37,900 bases of DNA from a bacterium (GCA_029210965.1 JARGFZ010000005.1:1-37900), one strand, 5' to 3'. Positions 8,650-17,995 are shown, counted from the first letter of the stretch. Notes: generated by a model not told the origin, from the sequence alone. A program made the numbers and translations.

Positions 8650-9270
8650 TTATCCGCACGATTTGCTCTTCTCCTGCCCTTCACCGATCTCGAACCTGGC
8701 AAACCTGTTGATCTGAACGTTCTCACCCAGGGTGGCTGCCACAGCCTTGACGTGGTCGAGAACCTTGGTATTGCTCACCTTGACAAAATCCTGTTCTTCC
8801 AGGCAGACATCCTGGAAGAACTTCTCAACCTTGCCGTCAACAATCCGGTCCAGCACGTTCTCGGGCTTTCCGGATTCAAGGGCCTGGGCTTTGTATATCT
8901 CCTTCTCCTTTTCCAGGAGATCGGCCGGAACCTCTTCGCGCTTGACGTACAGGGGCCGGGCTGCGGCAATCTGCATGGCAAGATCGGTCACCAGTTCCTG
9001 AAAATTGTCGGTCCTCGCAACAAAATCCGTTTCGCAGTTCACCTCTACGATGACACCGATCTTACCGCCCATATGGATGTAGGAACCCACAACTCCTTCG
9101 CTGGCCTGTCGCCCGGAGCGCTTGGCTGCAGCTGAAAGGCCCTTTGTACGCAGGTAGTCCACCGCCTTTTCGGCATCGCCCTCACACTCTTTGAGGGCCT
9201 CTTTGCAATCCATAAAACCGGCACCGGTCTTTTCTCTGAGGTCCTTGACCGAAGATGCGCTTATGCTCAT
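8650..9270 (-). CDS. tsf: Elongation factor Ts
   Basis: Nucleotide-exchange factor that recycles EF-Tu-GDP. The 206-residue protein is the short form (E. coli has 283), with one core subdomain. The N-terminal UBA-like module holds VKDLREKTGAGFMDCKEAL, the TDFVAR motif that contacts EF-Tu is present (VNCETDFVART, about residues 78-88), and the tail ends with KSKSCG. The ATG shares one base with the rpsB TAA, giving direct coupling, the universal rpsB-tsf arrangement. Confidence 0.96.
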   Translation of the reverse strand: MSISASSVKDLREKTGAGFMDCKEALKECEGDAEKAVDYLRTKGLSAAAKRSGRQASEGVVGSYIHMGGKIGVIVEVNCETDFVARTDNFQELVTDLAMQIAAARPLYVKREEVPADLLEKEKEIYKAQALESGKPENVLDRIVDGKVEKFFQDVCLEEQDFVKVSNTKVLDHVKAVAATLGENVQINRFARFEIGEGQEKSKSCG

Positions 9271-10145
9271 TATTTATCCTCCTCGGCGTTGTTTTCGCCG
9301 CTTATTTCATTGGCTGCCTCTTCAGTTGCTACTTCCGCTGCTTCTTGGACAACTTCAGCTGGCTCTTGGGAGACAGTTTCCTCGGCTGCCTGCTCCTGGG
9401 CGGCAGGCGCCTCTTTCTTAACTGAAGCCGGAGCCTCCACAACGCCAACCTCAGCAGTCCCAACCAGCTGCTGTCCTTCGATAACCGCATCAGCTATCTT
9501 GGAGGTGAACAGGCGGATGGAGCGGATGGCATCGTCGTTACCAGGGATAACCATATCTATCAGGTCCGGATCGCAGTTCGTGTCCACGATAGCCAGAATG
9601 GGTATACCCAGTTTCCTGGCTTCCTTGATAGCGATCTCCTCACGTTTCGGGTCAACCACAAAGAGGGCATCGGGGAGCTTACCCATGTCTTTGATCCCAT
9701 CCAGAAACTGGCCCAGCTTCTCCCTCTCTTTGGTGATGTTCAGGATTTCCTTTTTGGTCAGGTTACCCCAGCTCTGTTCCTCTTCCATGATCTCGTATTT
9801 CTTCAGCCGACCTATGCTTTTCTTGATGGTGGCATAGTTGGTGAGCATACCGCCGAGCCACCTGTGGTTGACATAGGGCATCCCGCATCTCTGGGCTTCC
9901 TCAAAGATCGATTCGTGAGCCTGCTTCTTGGTACCCACGAAGAGGACGTTCCCTCCCCTGGCAGACAGTTCACGGACGAAACGGTAGGATTCCTTGAACT
10001 GGCGCAGGGTTTTCTGCAGGTCGATGATATAGATCCCGTTGCGAGCCCCGAAGATATACCTCTGCATCTTGGGGTTCCATCTGCGGGTCTGGTGACCGAA
10101 GTGAACACCGGCCTCCAATAGCTGTTTCATTGTAATGACTGCCAT
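9270..10145 (-). CDS. rpsB: 30S ribosomal protein S2
   Basis: Structural protein of the small ribosomal subunit. Residues 1-225 are a full S2 with [15 protein letters not shown] near the start, the coiled-coil insert around 105-160 and the [22 protein letters not shown] motif. Residues about 230-291 form an extra acidic tail rich in Ala, Glu and Val, seen in several deltaproteobacterial S2 proteins and probably disordered. AGGAGG lies 9 bases before the ATG. It is the first gene of the operon, preceded by a 361-base leader region. Confidence 0.97.
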   Translation of the reverse strand: MAVITMKQLLEAGVHFGHQTRRWNPKMQRYIFGARNGIYIIDLQKTLRQFKESYRFVRELSARGGNVLFVGTKKQAHESIFEEAQRCGMPYVNHRWLGGMLTNYATIKKSIGRLKKYEIMEEEQSWGNLTKKEILNITKEREKLGQFLDGIKDMGKLPDALFVVDPKREEIAIKEARKLGIPILAIVDTNCDPDLIDMVIPGNDDAIRSIRLFTSKIADAVIEGQQLVGTAEVGVVEAPASVKKEAPAAQEQAAEETVSQEPAEVVQEAAEVATEEAANEISGENNAEEDK

Positions 10146-10506
10146 TTTCCTAACCTCCTCGTACGGTTTTTGTTACCCTCCGCCCCTTCGATTCCCTCGG
10201 GAGCCCGCTTCCACCACATGGGGAGACGGGCACCACCCACCGGACCTGGGGCGTGCGTAATAGTTAAACAGTTTTGCTTAACAGAAATCGGCAATAGTGG
10301 CAAGGTTCTTTTGACAGTTTTGTTTTGCAGTTCTTTCTTTGCAGTTCTTTGCAGTTCTTTGCCGAGTTCTTTGCCGAGTTTGTTAAGCAGAACGCAGGAC
10401 GCAGCACACAGAACGCAGTAGAAGAGCGCAGTTCCTGTTTAGGCGTCGGATTTGAACGCAGAGTACGTCCTGAGCAAGCGTAGCGCGTCGAAGGACGTCC
10501 TCTGCG
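10146..10506. other. Leader of the rpsB operon and repeat-rich gap
   Basis: No gene. The part nearest rpsB (10160-10255) is GC-rich and can fold on the minus strand; for example GCCCG/CGGGC closes a 29-base hairpin and GCCCC/GGGGC could enclose it. This would suit an S2-type autoregulatory leader, but I cannot match a known motif. 10332-10384 is a stutter of (T)TTGCAGTTC/TTTGCCGAGTTC units, 10395-10418 is a 24-base word found again, reversed, at 17729-17752, and 10466-10503 carries a GTCCTTCGACGCGC...GCTCAGGAC-type dispersed word on the minus strand. No confident promoter was found. Confidence 0.5.
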
Positions 10507-13500
10507 TTAAATGTTTTTGCCGCTTCTACCTGCCTTTTCCTTTAGTTCCTTATTAAGTCGATGCGCCGACATCACAAAGCTGTCGAGCTTCGTTTCCACC
10601 ATCTGGGACAGGGGGTTCCCGTCAGTCTCAAGGGCAAGGAAGGGAAGGGGCAAGGTACCGCTGTGTTCACGCCAGAACTCACCGTTATTTCTGGAGAAGA
10701 GGTGCTTGTCCTGCACGAGGCGCTTGGTGATGATGGACTCCGCGATCCTGCCGGGCATGCAGCCGAAGGGGCTGACGCTGATCACACCGTGTACGCTGTC
10801 TCCCAGTTCGACGAGGGTTGAACTTATTGTGAGGATGGCCTCGCCGGTAAGTTTCGGGCTCATGAGCTGCCGTCCCTTCTCAATCAGGAACCCCATGTCC
10901 AGGTTGTGCCTGAGATAGAACCCGGAAAGCGCGAGAGCATCCTGGACCCTGCCGGCCATGCGCCTGCAGTAACGGTTTCTCAGTCGCAATTCGAACCGCT
11001 CCTTCCAGGACGCGCGGTCCAGCAGACCGGTGAGGACTACGTGGTCAATATAAAAGAGCCACTCCAAAACAGGGGATGTGGTCACCCAGACCCCCTCTCG
11101 TGCCAGCCGATCAGGAAGGTGGTAACTGGAAAAGACGTCCCTTCTGACGTAGATCTCTCCTGTGAGAAGGACTTTCGTTACCTCCTCAAGAGATTTTGTC
11201 CGTGTCAGGGAAGACAGCTCGGACATGCCCCTCCTCAGAACTTCCATGACCTTCTTTTCAGAGTCCACCGCCAGGCTCTCGATGATACGCCCCTCTACGT
11301 GGTCATAAAGTTCCATGGCCGCGGCTGTGTCCTGGGCCAGGGTCAGGATCGCGGTGCGAACGTCGGCAAGGCCGTCCGTCATAGCTATGGATAGAAGTCC
11401 CTGACGGTTGAAGGCCGGCGGAAGGCCGCTGTAGCTGTTGTTGGAAGTGGGGGACAAAATGGCAACGTTTTTTAACCTGTCTTTTTCAAGCATGTTCTGG
11501 AGGGCCTGCCCATAAAGCCCGAAACGGCAGGGCCCGTCCGCCTCAGGCATAAAGTACAGCAATACCTCGTTCTCATCGTCCCTGTTATTGGCATATCGTT
11601 TCAGAGAACCGGAGGACAGAAGGTACGGAAGACACTCCTTGCAGGAAGCGTTGTTTTTCCCCATTTCAAGCTCTTCACGACCAGGTGGCGGGGCAGGCGT
11701 GGCCCCGATGCCGGCGTAGCGGAGCGCTGCCGCCATACCCCTGGCGCCGATCTGACCCATGGATGGTATCAGGACTTTAACATCGGGATCAGTCAGGGAG
11801 AGCTGGTCACCAGCACTCGTATGGATCTGAAGGTGCCCATCTTCCATGGCCAGCCTGGCAGGGTTAAAGGAGCCCTTGAGCCCCGACGGCGTCCCCCCAT
11901 TTCTACCGCCCTGGATAACATCCAGAAAAGCCTCGATCCTGGTGTCCACTCCGGCATCAGCGGTGTGGGCGTCCAGCTCCAGGATGAGATACGGTTTGTC
12001 ACCCATAATGGACCGGAAGCTTTCCATGATGAAGGAATCCGGTCCGCAGCTGAAGCTTGTGATGAAGACCCCGAAAAGGCCGGGTGTGTTCCTGACTATC
12101 CTTGCCGCCCCCAGGATCCCCTTGCCCGAAGCCCAGTACATGCGCTCTGAGGTGGGTTGGTGATCTTTTTCGAGAGGGAGCATGTCGTAGGGGACGATCC
12201 TGTGTCCTCGGCTTGTGAATTTCCCCGGTATCCCCATGTTCCCTTTGCGCGTAAGAGCGTTGTAGGGTCGACCGAAAAGGACCAGGGCCGGCTCGTCATC
12301 TTTAAGTTCTGACAGAAAATTCCTGCCGGTATCGAGGAGCCTCTCTCCCGTTTCCCCAAAACCTTTCCAGGCATCTTCAAAGGCCCCCGCTGAGCGACGG
12401 CCTGTAAAACCCAGTTTTTCACCCAACCTGACGAAGGCCTCCCGGGCTTTACCGTGATCCCCCAGGTCCAGGACCTCCGTGATAAGCTTATGGGACAGTT
12501 CGTTTTTAAAGGCTGCGTTGAGGATATACGGCTCCCCCTGGACGAGGGGGCAGGTGCAGCTGGTTCCACCCTTCCCATCCGCAGCAGCCAGGTCCTTTAC
12601 GTGGGGGATAAAAATGTGATCCACCTTCTGTTTCAGGAGGCTCATCAGGTACCCGTGGGACTGGAGGACAGGTTGGCAAAGAACCGACCCGGCCTCCTCT
12701 ATCCCCTCGGGATCCTCCTCCTCACCCCTGACAACCTCAAACCCCAGACCGGTAAAGAACCCCTCGTACAGCATGTAATAGCTGTTGGTCATGAGTGAAA
12801 CCGGGATGCCCACCCGCCCGGATCTACCGGTAGAGTCGTCCCGCGCGACCTTCCCGGACAAAAGTTCTTCTCTTCTGGTCACAAGATCCAGGCTTCCCCT
12901 TGCCGCCTCCCTGTCCTGCCTCTGGTTGTAGTACCTGTCACAGGAACCGCCGAAGGGATAAATATCACCGTTGATACGGTAACGCGCGATAGTGCACTTC
13001 CTGTCACACTTTTCTCTGCCCCCTTTACACATAAAAGGCTCCAGGGAATGCACCTGGCGAAAAGCAAGTTCCTTTAGATCGTAGGATCTCTTTTGGATCC
13101 TCCCCTCTTCCATCCGGTTCAGGGACAGCAGCGCCGCGCCGAAAGCCCCCATGAGCCCAGGATCCGGAGGGACGATTATTTGCGTCCGGCAAAGGTTTGC
13201 CATGGCAAGTGGTACGGCCCGGTTGTAGCACACACCCCCCTGCATGAAGACCTTTTCGCCGGTGCGGCGGCTGCCCTGAACCCTGTTGAGGTAGTTACGG
13301 CACACCGAGTACACAAGCCCGGCTGTGATATCCGGGAGAGCCATCCCCTCGTGGATGGCCGTCTTGATATCGCTGCCGATAAAAGCCGCGCACTGGTCGC
13401 TGAAATCAGGGGGAGAAAGCCCTTGCAGGGCCGTGCCCGCGATGGACTCCACATCAAGGCCCAGAGATTCCGAGCAGGCTTCCTCCAGAAATGAGCCGGT

Positions 13501-14766
13501 CCCGGCACTGCACGCCTCGTTCATGGTGTAATCCACGGGAACCCCGCCCGCCAGAAAGGTGTACTTGGCGTCCTGCCCGCCGATCTCGAAAATGGTGTCC
13601 ACCTCCGGATCGTGATGAACAGCGGCGTGGGCGTGGGCCACGATCTCATTAAAGATCCCGTCGGTGAGCGCGTGCAGCCCTGCGATCTGCCTGCCGCTAC
13701 CGGTCACACCCAGACCAATGATGGATGGAGACAGGCCGCCCGGCACCTGATCCAACAGGCTCTGGTAACAGGATCTGCTGGCTCCAACTGGATCGCCGTC
13801 CGTGCGCAGGTAGACATCGGACACCACTGTCCGGTTGTCAACCCGAAGAAGCACCGCCTTGGTGGTGGTGCTCCCCACATCGAGTCCCAGAACATAATCT
13901 CTTTCGTAGTATCCCGTCCGGCTCCCCTTGAGGTAACTTACCTGTCCCCTGCCGGTTGAAAGGGGCGGAAGGGACGGAAAGGAGGCTGGAGAAATGCCAG
14001 CGTTTTCCCTTTGAGCAACAGTGCCGGCACCGTTGTTCCTGACCCAGAGGAGAGCTCCCAGGGCTTCGAAACTGCCCGCCTCCTCAGGCACAAAGGTCTC
14101 AGGATACGCAGTACGCACATGATCCATTACAAGGCCGTTCCGGCTGACGCCCCCTACGAGGAGGACCCTTCTCGCCCTGGCCGCCTTAAGTAGTTCGGTG
14201 ATCTTTCCGGAAAGCATCCGGCACAGGCCAGCACCGATGCGCCCTCTCCCGATTCCCTTGTTAAGGGCGTGGGTGCAGTCGCTTTTGCAGAACACCGAGC
14301 AGCGCGATGCCAGCTGATACGGTTCGGCCGCCGCGGCCATCGTCACAGCTTCCTCCACGGACAGCCCCATACGGCGTACCTGCTGGAGGAAAAATTCGCC
14401 TGTACCGGCAGCGCATTTATTGCCTGTGTGAACAGACCGCACCCGCCCGGAGGGGTCCAGGGAATAGGCCAGGAACGTTTCCCCTCCGGCTGATACGATA
14501 GTGTCGATATCGGGATACCTGTCACGAACGTGGCCGAAGGCAAGTTCCACAGCCTTCGGTTCTGCGATGGTAGGATATGGCACCGACTTGCGGTATTTCT
14601 GCCCCGTGATGCCCACCCTGACTCCAGGTCGGGTGTCAAGCAGAGCCTCCATGGCCTCGGCAACCTTTCCATCGTGGGGGACACTCTCGAAAGAGATGTG
14701 GCCGTCAACCCCTTCTGCTATGGAAAGGGTCACCGCTCCCACGCATATGCCGACGGCTCCGGACAT
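10507..14766 (-). CDS. Giant 2-hydroxyacyl-CoA dehydratase activase (BadF/BcrA-type ATPase, fused)
   Basis: A 1419-residue fusion of two activase-type ASKHA ATPase domains with a dehydratase-subunit-like (HgdB/DUF2229-type) region. Domain one (about 1-250) keeps GNKCAAGTG with C118 and SRCSVFCKSDC with C156, C160 and C164, but its first phosphate loop is degenerate. Domain two (about 290-555) has a canonical GLDVGSTTTK at 294-303, EIGGQDAKY, CSAGTG with C419 and SDQCAAF with C459, so its cluster and ATP site look complete. A Cys cluster follows at C580, C587, C591 and C609. The remaining 800 residues resemble HgdB-like proteins. Known activases use ATP to inject an electron into dehydratases or benzoyl-CoA reductases; the partner of this fused class is unsettled. 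A TATAAT box lies 90 bases upstream. Transcribed alone. Confidence 0.88.
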   Translation of the reverse strand: MSGAVGICVGAVTLSIAEGVDGHISFESVPHDGKVAEAMEALLDTRPGVRVGITGQKYRKSVPYPTIAEPKAVELAFGHVRDRYPDIDTIVSAGGETFLAYSLDPSGRVRSVHTGNKCAAGTGEFFLQQVRRMGLSVEEAVTMAAAAEPYQLASRCSVFCKSDCTHALNKGIGRGRIGAGLCRMLSGKITELLKAARARRVLLVGGVSRNGLVMDHVRTAYPETFVPEEAGSFEALGALLWVRNNGAGTVAQRENAGISPASFPSLPPLSTGRGQVSYLKGSRTGYYERDYVLGLDVGSTTTKAVLLRVDNRTVVSDVYLRTDGDPVGASRSCYQSLLDQVPGGLSPSIIGLGVTGSGRQIAGLHALTDGIFNEIVAHAHAAVHHDPEVDTIFEIGGQDAKYTFLAGGVPVDYTMNEACSAGTGSFLEEACSESLGLDVESIAGTALQGLSPPDFSDQCAAFIGSDIKTAIHEGMALPDITAGLVYSVCRNYLNRVQGSRRTGEKVFMQGGVCYNRAVPLAMANLCRTQIIVPPDPGLMGAFGAALLSLNRMEEGRIQKRSYDLKELAFRQVHSLEPFMCKGGREKCDRKCTIARYRINGDIYPFGGSCDRYYNQRQDREAARGSLDLVTRREELLSGKVARDDSTGRSGRVGIPVSLMTNSYYMLYEGFFTGLGFEVVRGEEEDPEGIEEAGSVLCQPVLQSHGYLMSLLKQKVDHIFIPHVKDLAAADGKGGTSCTCPLVQGEPYILNAAFKNELSHKLITEVLDLGDHGKAREAFVRLGEKLGFTGRRSAGAFEDAWKGFGETGERLLDTGRNFLSELKDDEPALVLFGRPYNALTRKGNMGIPGKFTSRGHRIVPYDMLPLEKDHQPTSERMYWASGKGILGAARIVRNTPGLFGVFITSFSCGPDSFIMESFRSIMGDKPYLILELDAHTADAGVDTRIEAFLDVIQGGRNGGTPSGLKGSFNPARLAMEDGHLQIHTSAGDQLSLTDPDVKVLIPSMGQIGARGMAAALRYAGIGATPAPPPGREELEMGKNNASCKECLPYLLSSGSLKRYANNRDDENEVLLYFMPEADGPCRFGLYGQALQNMLEKDRLKNVAILSPTSNNSYSGLPPAFNRQGLLSIAMTDGLADVRTAILTLAQDTAAAMELYDHVEGRIIESLAVDSEKKVMEVLRRGMSELSSLTRTKSLEEVTKVLLTGEIYVRRDVFSSYHLPDRLAREGVWVTTSPVLEWLFYIDHVVLTGLLDRASWKERFELRLRNRYCRRMAGRVQDALALSGFYLRHNLDMGFLIEKGRQLMSPKLTGEAILTISSTLVELGDSVHGVISVSPFGCMPGRIAESIITKRLVQDKHLFSRNNGEFWREHSGTLPLPFLALETDGNPLSQMVETKLDSFVMSAHRLNKELKEKAGRSGKNI

Positions 14767-14855
14767 GCATACTTCCTTTGTGTCTGTTATCAGAGTGATG
14801 GATTTTAGATGAAGAACCGATGGAAGTGTCTGGTCCCACCTGGTTCGTTATATGG

Positions 14856-14861
14856 ATTATA
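14856..14861 (-). promoter_or_regulatory. Possible -10 box for the activase gene
   Basis: The minus strand reads TATAAT here, about 90 bases before the activase ATG. No good -35 box is seen at 16-18 bases spacing, so the call is tentative. Confidence 0.3.
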
Positions 14862-14960
14862 GCGTCCCTGCACCAGAAGGGGAACCGAAGCTTTATACTC
14901 CAAGCCTTGCAGGAAATCCTGGACAGGGATGCACACCAGCGCTGCCAAAGATAATGCTCT

Positions 14961-15487
14961 TCACGATACCGTATTTATCAGAAGCATTGAAAGTAGGTTG
15001 GCGGACCCATGGGACAGGATGGGGGCGAGGAGCGTCCCTGTTTTAGCCCTCAGCCAGCCGAAGAGAAGGCCGGGGAAGAAGACTGCCAACCTTGCCGGAT
15101 CCAGGTCAACAGCCACATGGGCCAGGGAAAAAAGAAGCACTGTGACCACAATAGGGAGCCAGAAAGCTGTCCTGACACCGCTGTAAAGGGAAAAAATGAC
15201 GACTGAAGAAAGGATGAAGTATTTTAAACCTTTTATGAGCTGCGGTGGAGTCAACCCCAGGGACAGCAGGTCAGCATCTGCGGCACGTAACGGAAGAACC
15301 GCCCCCAAGCCCCATAAAGCCGGAATGAGGATGGAGCCGTAGGGGATTTCGAACCGACGGATCCAGGCACAGCCACGGTTAGGACAGCGAAAAGGAGCAG
15401 GCAGTAAAGGGGGGCCCTGGCGGACCCCCTGTTAATTATGATCTTTCCCATGTTCGACGGAATCAGGCTTTTCGCTTTCTCCTCCAT
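14961..15487 (-). pseudogene. CPBP-like (Abi) intramembrane protease, frameshifted and degenerate
   Basis: Two frames together read as one membrane protein. The first (from the ATG at 15487) gives MEEKAKSLIPSNMG and a membrane segment. The second takes over near 15365-15385, consistent with loss of one base, and gives the rest to 14961. The C-terminal part has CPBP motif 2 (FSLAHVA, pattern FxxxH) and motif 3 (APILSHGSANLL). Motif 1, normally EExxxR, is replaced at the equivalent place by VIFSLYSGV, so both catalytic glutamates are missing. The ATG overlaps the 3' end of the upstream sorting-tail gene by 25 bases, which fits a dedicated protease for that tail. It is called a pseudogene because of the frameshift and lost catalytic residues; sequencing error cannot be excluded. 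Confidence 0.6.
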
Positions 15488-17361
15488 AGGCAAAGACTAT
15501 ATATGAAAAGGATAAAAAGAGCTTCCGGCCCGATACCGCCTTCATCATCGAGGCTCGACAGGCTGCAACCGCCCCCGCCACCTCCACCCCCGCCGCCGGA
15601 GGGGGCGATGCCCTCCCCTTTCATATATCCGGGGGAGGTGTAGGTCAGACCCGCGCCGAAGTCGATGGCGATCCTGGTCCGGAAGGTGAGCTCCTCCTGG
15701 GGCATGAAGGTGACGTCGACAGTGCGCTCCCCGAACGCGGGCAGCAGGAAGGGCAAATAGGGAAAGTTTGCCAGGCTCCAGTTGTCCGGGGACCCTGTGG
15801 AATCAGTCGTGTAAATGTCCGTTACCGTGTAGGCAACGGCGCTCTGATTCCTTAAGGTAGCGGTCACGGTCTTGGTCTGGCCGATCTCGACCTGGCCGAA
15901 ACTGTAACTGTCTGGATCCAGGACAAAGATGCATGAACATACTGCCAAGGCAGTCGTTGTCCCAACAGTCGGTGCCCCCACCGAGTTCACCAGCGTCGCA
16001 GTCGTCGTCTTTGCCGTTGTAGCAAACCTCCGTGGCTGCCGGGTTGATGTCGGCGCTGTTGTCGTTGCAGTCGGACCCGTCCGTGGTATAGCCCGGTGAG
16101 GGGGAATCGTCGCAGAAAGATTGAGTATTGGAAGCCCCGTAGCCGTCTCCATCGGCATCGGGGTGGTAAGCGTAGTCCACGCCCTCGTCGATTCCACCAT
16201 CACAGTCGTTGTCCAGGCCATCGCAAATCTCCATGTTTCCGGGATATTTGGCCGAGTTGTTATCATCGCAGTCCGCCACTGTTGTGGAATTCGGACACCG
16301 CGAAAGTTCCGTCCCGGCAGCTCCGTATCCGTCATCGTCGTTATCGGTGCACGTCGTCCCGGTGCCAGCCGTCAGGGTGGTGTCAAAATAGGCCACGAAC
16401 CCGTTGATGGAACCACCATGGGTTTTCTGGGCGCCCCCCGAGGTTCCGGGCAGCCCGGCTCTCGCGTCCCCAACCAGGTAAAGGTCCCCGTTGGCCGGGT
16501 GCATCTGCAGTCCTGAACCGTTGTAGCCGCCCACGCAGACCTTCCTCTCGAGGGTGGTGAGGGAGGACGAGAAGAAGGTCAGGGCGGCATCCAACCGCGC
16601 GACATAGGCGTCACTATCCGCCTGACTCAGGTGCAAAGGCCCGAAACCGGTGGAACTGGTCGCACCGCAGATGTACACCTTCCCCGTTACCGGATGGATC
16701 TGCACTGCCTGGACGGAATCGCCTCCCATCCCCCCAACGCAGGTGGACTGAAGCAGGGGGTCAATGATCAGTTCAAAGTCGGGATCGTAATCACCCACCT
16801 TCATACCGTAGGAAGTGCCCTGAACCACGTAGGCGATCTTAACGGGCCTTCTCATCCCCCCAACCTCCTGAAAGGCCACCGGGGGAGAATAGGTGACAGG
16901 ACCGTAAGGAGTGTGAACGATCAGATCGCCCTTTTCTCCGGTTGTGAGCTTAACTGCACCCTCGACCTTGACCCGTACCGCGGAGACGTCGGCCCCGGGA
17001 TGGATACGGAATATACATTCACAATGGTTTCGGCCCTTTGCAGACCCTCAGGCCTGATCCTGGCAGTTCCCTCCAGCCGCTCGGTAAGTATGGCGCCTAG
17101 GGCGGGATCCTCCTTTCCAGGGATGAGCAGTACCATGGCCCCCTTTCCAGTCACATAGAAAAGCCCCCCGAAGGTCTGGGCGTAATAGGCCACCCCTTCG
17201 GGAGCCTGACCCCTGTTTTCGATGAAGGGGACCTGGATCTTCTCCATCGCTATCGCTTTAGGAAGATCCCCCGGCAGCCCCGCGAAGGCTCCGCTTCCTC
17301 CAAGGAAAATCAGAACGGCGGTAACCGTAAGCCACAATAAAGCTCTTCTTATCCCGTTCAT
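15463..17361 (-). pseudogene. Secreted metal-binding-motif protein with C-terminal sorting tail, frameshifted
   Basis: Three frames join into one protein. From the ATG at 17361: a signal peptide (NGIRRALLWLTVTAVLIFLGG), then IPFIENRGQ-type sequence (here VPFIENRGQ and YYAQTFGG) known from SBBP-repeat proteins. A break near 17010 leads to FRIHPGAD, PVAFQEV and DFELIIDPLLQST in a second frame; about 40 residues expected between them are missing. Then come two MopE-type motifs (DGLDNDCDGGIDEG and NGKDDDCDAG). A second break near 15925-15945 leads to a choice-of-anchor-D/ASH-like beta domain. The end is a Gly run, CSLSSLDDEGG, a hydrophobic segment and WRRKRKA. This tail resembles the MYXO/JDVT/Synergist-CTERM class of sorting signals. 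With two frame breaks it is probably inactive. Confidence 0.7.
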
Positions 17362-17407
17362 TGGCACACCCCTTTCCGAAAGCGAATTTTTCCGGTCAAA
17401 AACATGT

Positions 17408-17448
17408 GCAAAAAACACAAAGGTCCACTCCCCTTACGGGACCGGACC
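17408..17448 (-). terminator. Possible attenuator in the sorting-tail gene leader
   Basis: On the minus strand GGTCC and TCCC pair with GGGA and GGACC across a GTAAG loop, followed by TTTGTGTTTTTTG. It lies 47 bases before the ATG at 17361 and could stop transcription in the leader. I could not match the upstream part to a known riboswitch. Confidence 0.4.
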
Positions 17449-17682
17449 CCGCTCTGAAATGGATTAGGCGCCCTTTCCCCTGGACCACCCCTGATCCTCC
17501 CCTTCAAAACTACATTGTGAAAAATATGGCAAAGTTCGAATAAAAGGCAAAAGTCCCGTCATTTTCCGGTGATAAAATACTTTTCAGGCTAGGAAGGTAC
17601 TTCGTGTTTATGTGTGTCAAAGCACTTCGGGGACATGAACTCCCTAGTGTCAGAGCACTTTGTTGGTCTTTGCCCGGAATAA

Positions 17683-17706
17683 CAAAAAAAACCGCCCTTT
17701 GGGCGG
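17683..17706 (-). terminator. Rho-independent terminator after the 72-residue Cys-rich gene
   Basis: On the minus strand CCGCCC-AAA-GGGCGG is followed directly by TTTTTTTTGTT. It is a textbook terminator 71 bases past the stop at 17777. Confidence 0.9.
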
Positions 17707-17776
17707 CTTCATGATTTCATTTGGCGTCCTGCGTTCTGTGTGCTGCGTCCTGAACTTCAGCTGACAGCTGAAGTTC

Positions 17777-17995
17777 CTACTCCTTCAACTTCCGGATCAC
17801 TTCAACGACATCAACGATGTTCTCCGCGCATTGCCGGCACTTTTCCGGTTCGGCAGAACGTTTTTCATTTTCCAGGGCGTTCATACAACAGACGTTGATG
17901 AGAAGGTCCTCCAGAAAGGCGACCTGGGTCCTGGTGAAAACGGTCCGGTAGTCGCACAAAGGACAGGTTTCAAGATGTTCAGCGTGAGCGCACAT
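17777..17995 (-). CDS. Small Cys-rich protein, unknown function
   Basis: A 72-residue acidic protein with ten Cys or His residues in its first half, including CPLC (C11, C14), CC at about 36-37 and CRQC near the end, and a helical C-terminus (NIVDVVEVIRKLKE). The Cys pairs could bind zinc or a cluster. I chose the ATG at 17995 because a GGAG sits 9 bases before it; an ATG two codons upstream (18001) is also open. A strong terminator follows, supporting a real transcript. No family was recognised. The 62-residue Cys protein is 140 bases upstream on the same strand. Confidence 0.6.
   Translation of the reverse strand: MCAHAEHLETCPLCDYRTVFTRTQVAFLEDLLINVCCMNALENEKRSAEPEKCRQCAENIVDVVEVIRKLKE

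Larger units (their letters stand above)
17362..17776. other. Leader region of the sorting-tail gene
   Basis: No gene. On the minus strand it holds the terminator of the upstream small gene (17683-17706), a pair of direct repeats of GTGTCA(A/G)AGCACTT in 17610-17662, and a possible attenuator at 17408-17448. A perfect 11-bp palindrome GAACTTCAGCT-GAC-AGCTGAAGTTC lies at 17752-17776, beside the 24-base word shared with 10395-10418. Confidence 0.5.

Noticed and set aside
16336-16879. Separate genes for each frame of the 15463-17361 region
   Set aside because: The frames continue one domain order (signal peptide, ENRGQ region, MopE motifs, beta domain, sorting tail), so one broken gene is the simpler reading.
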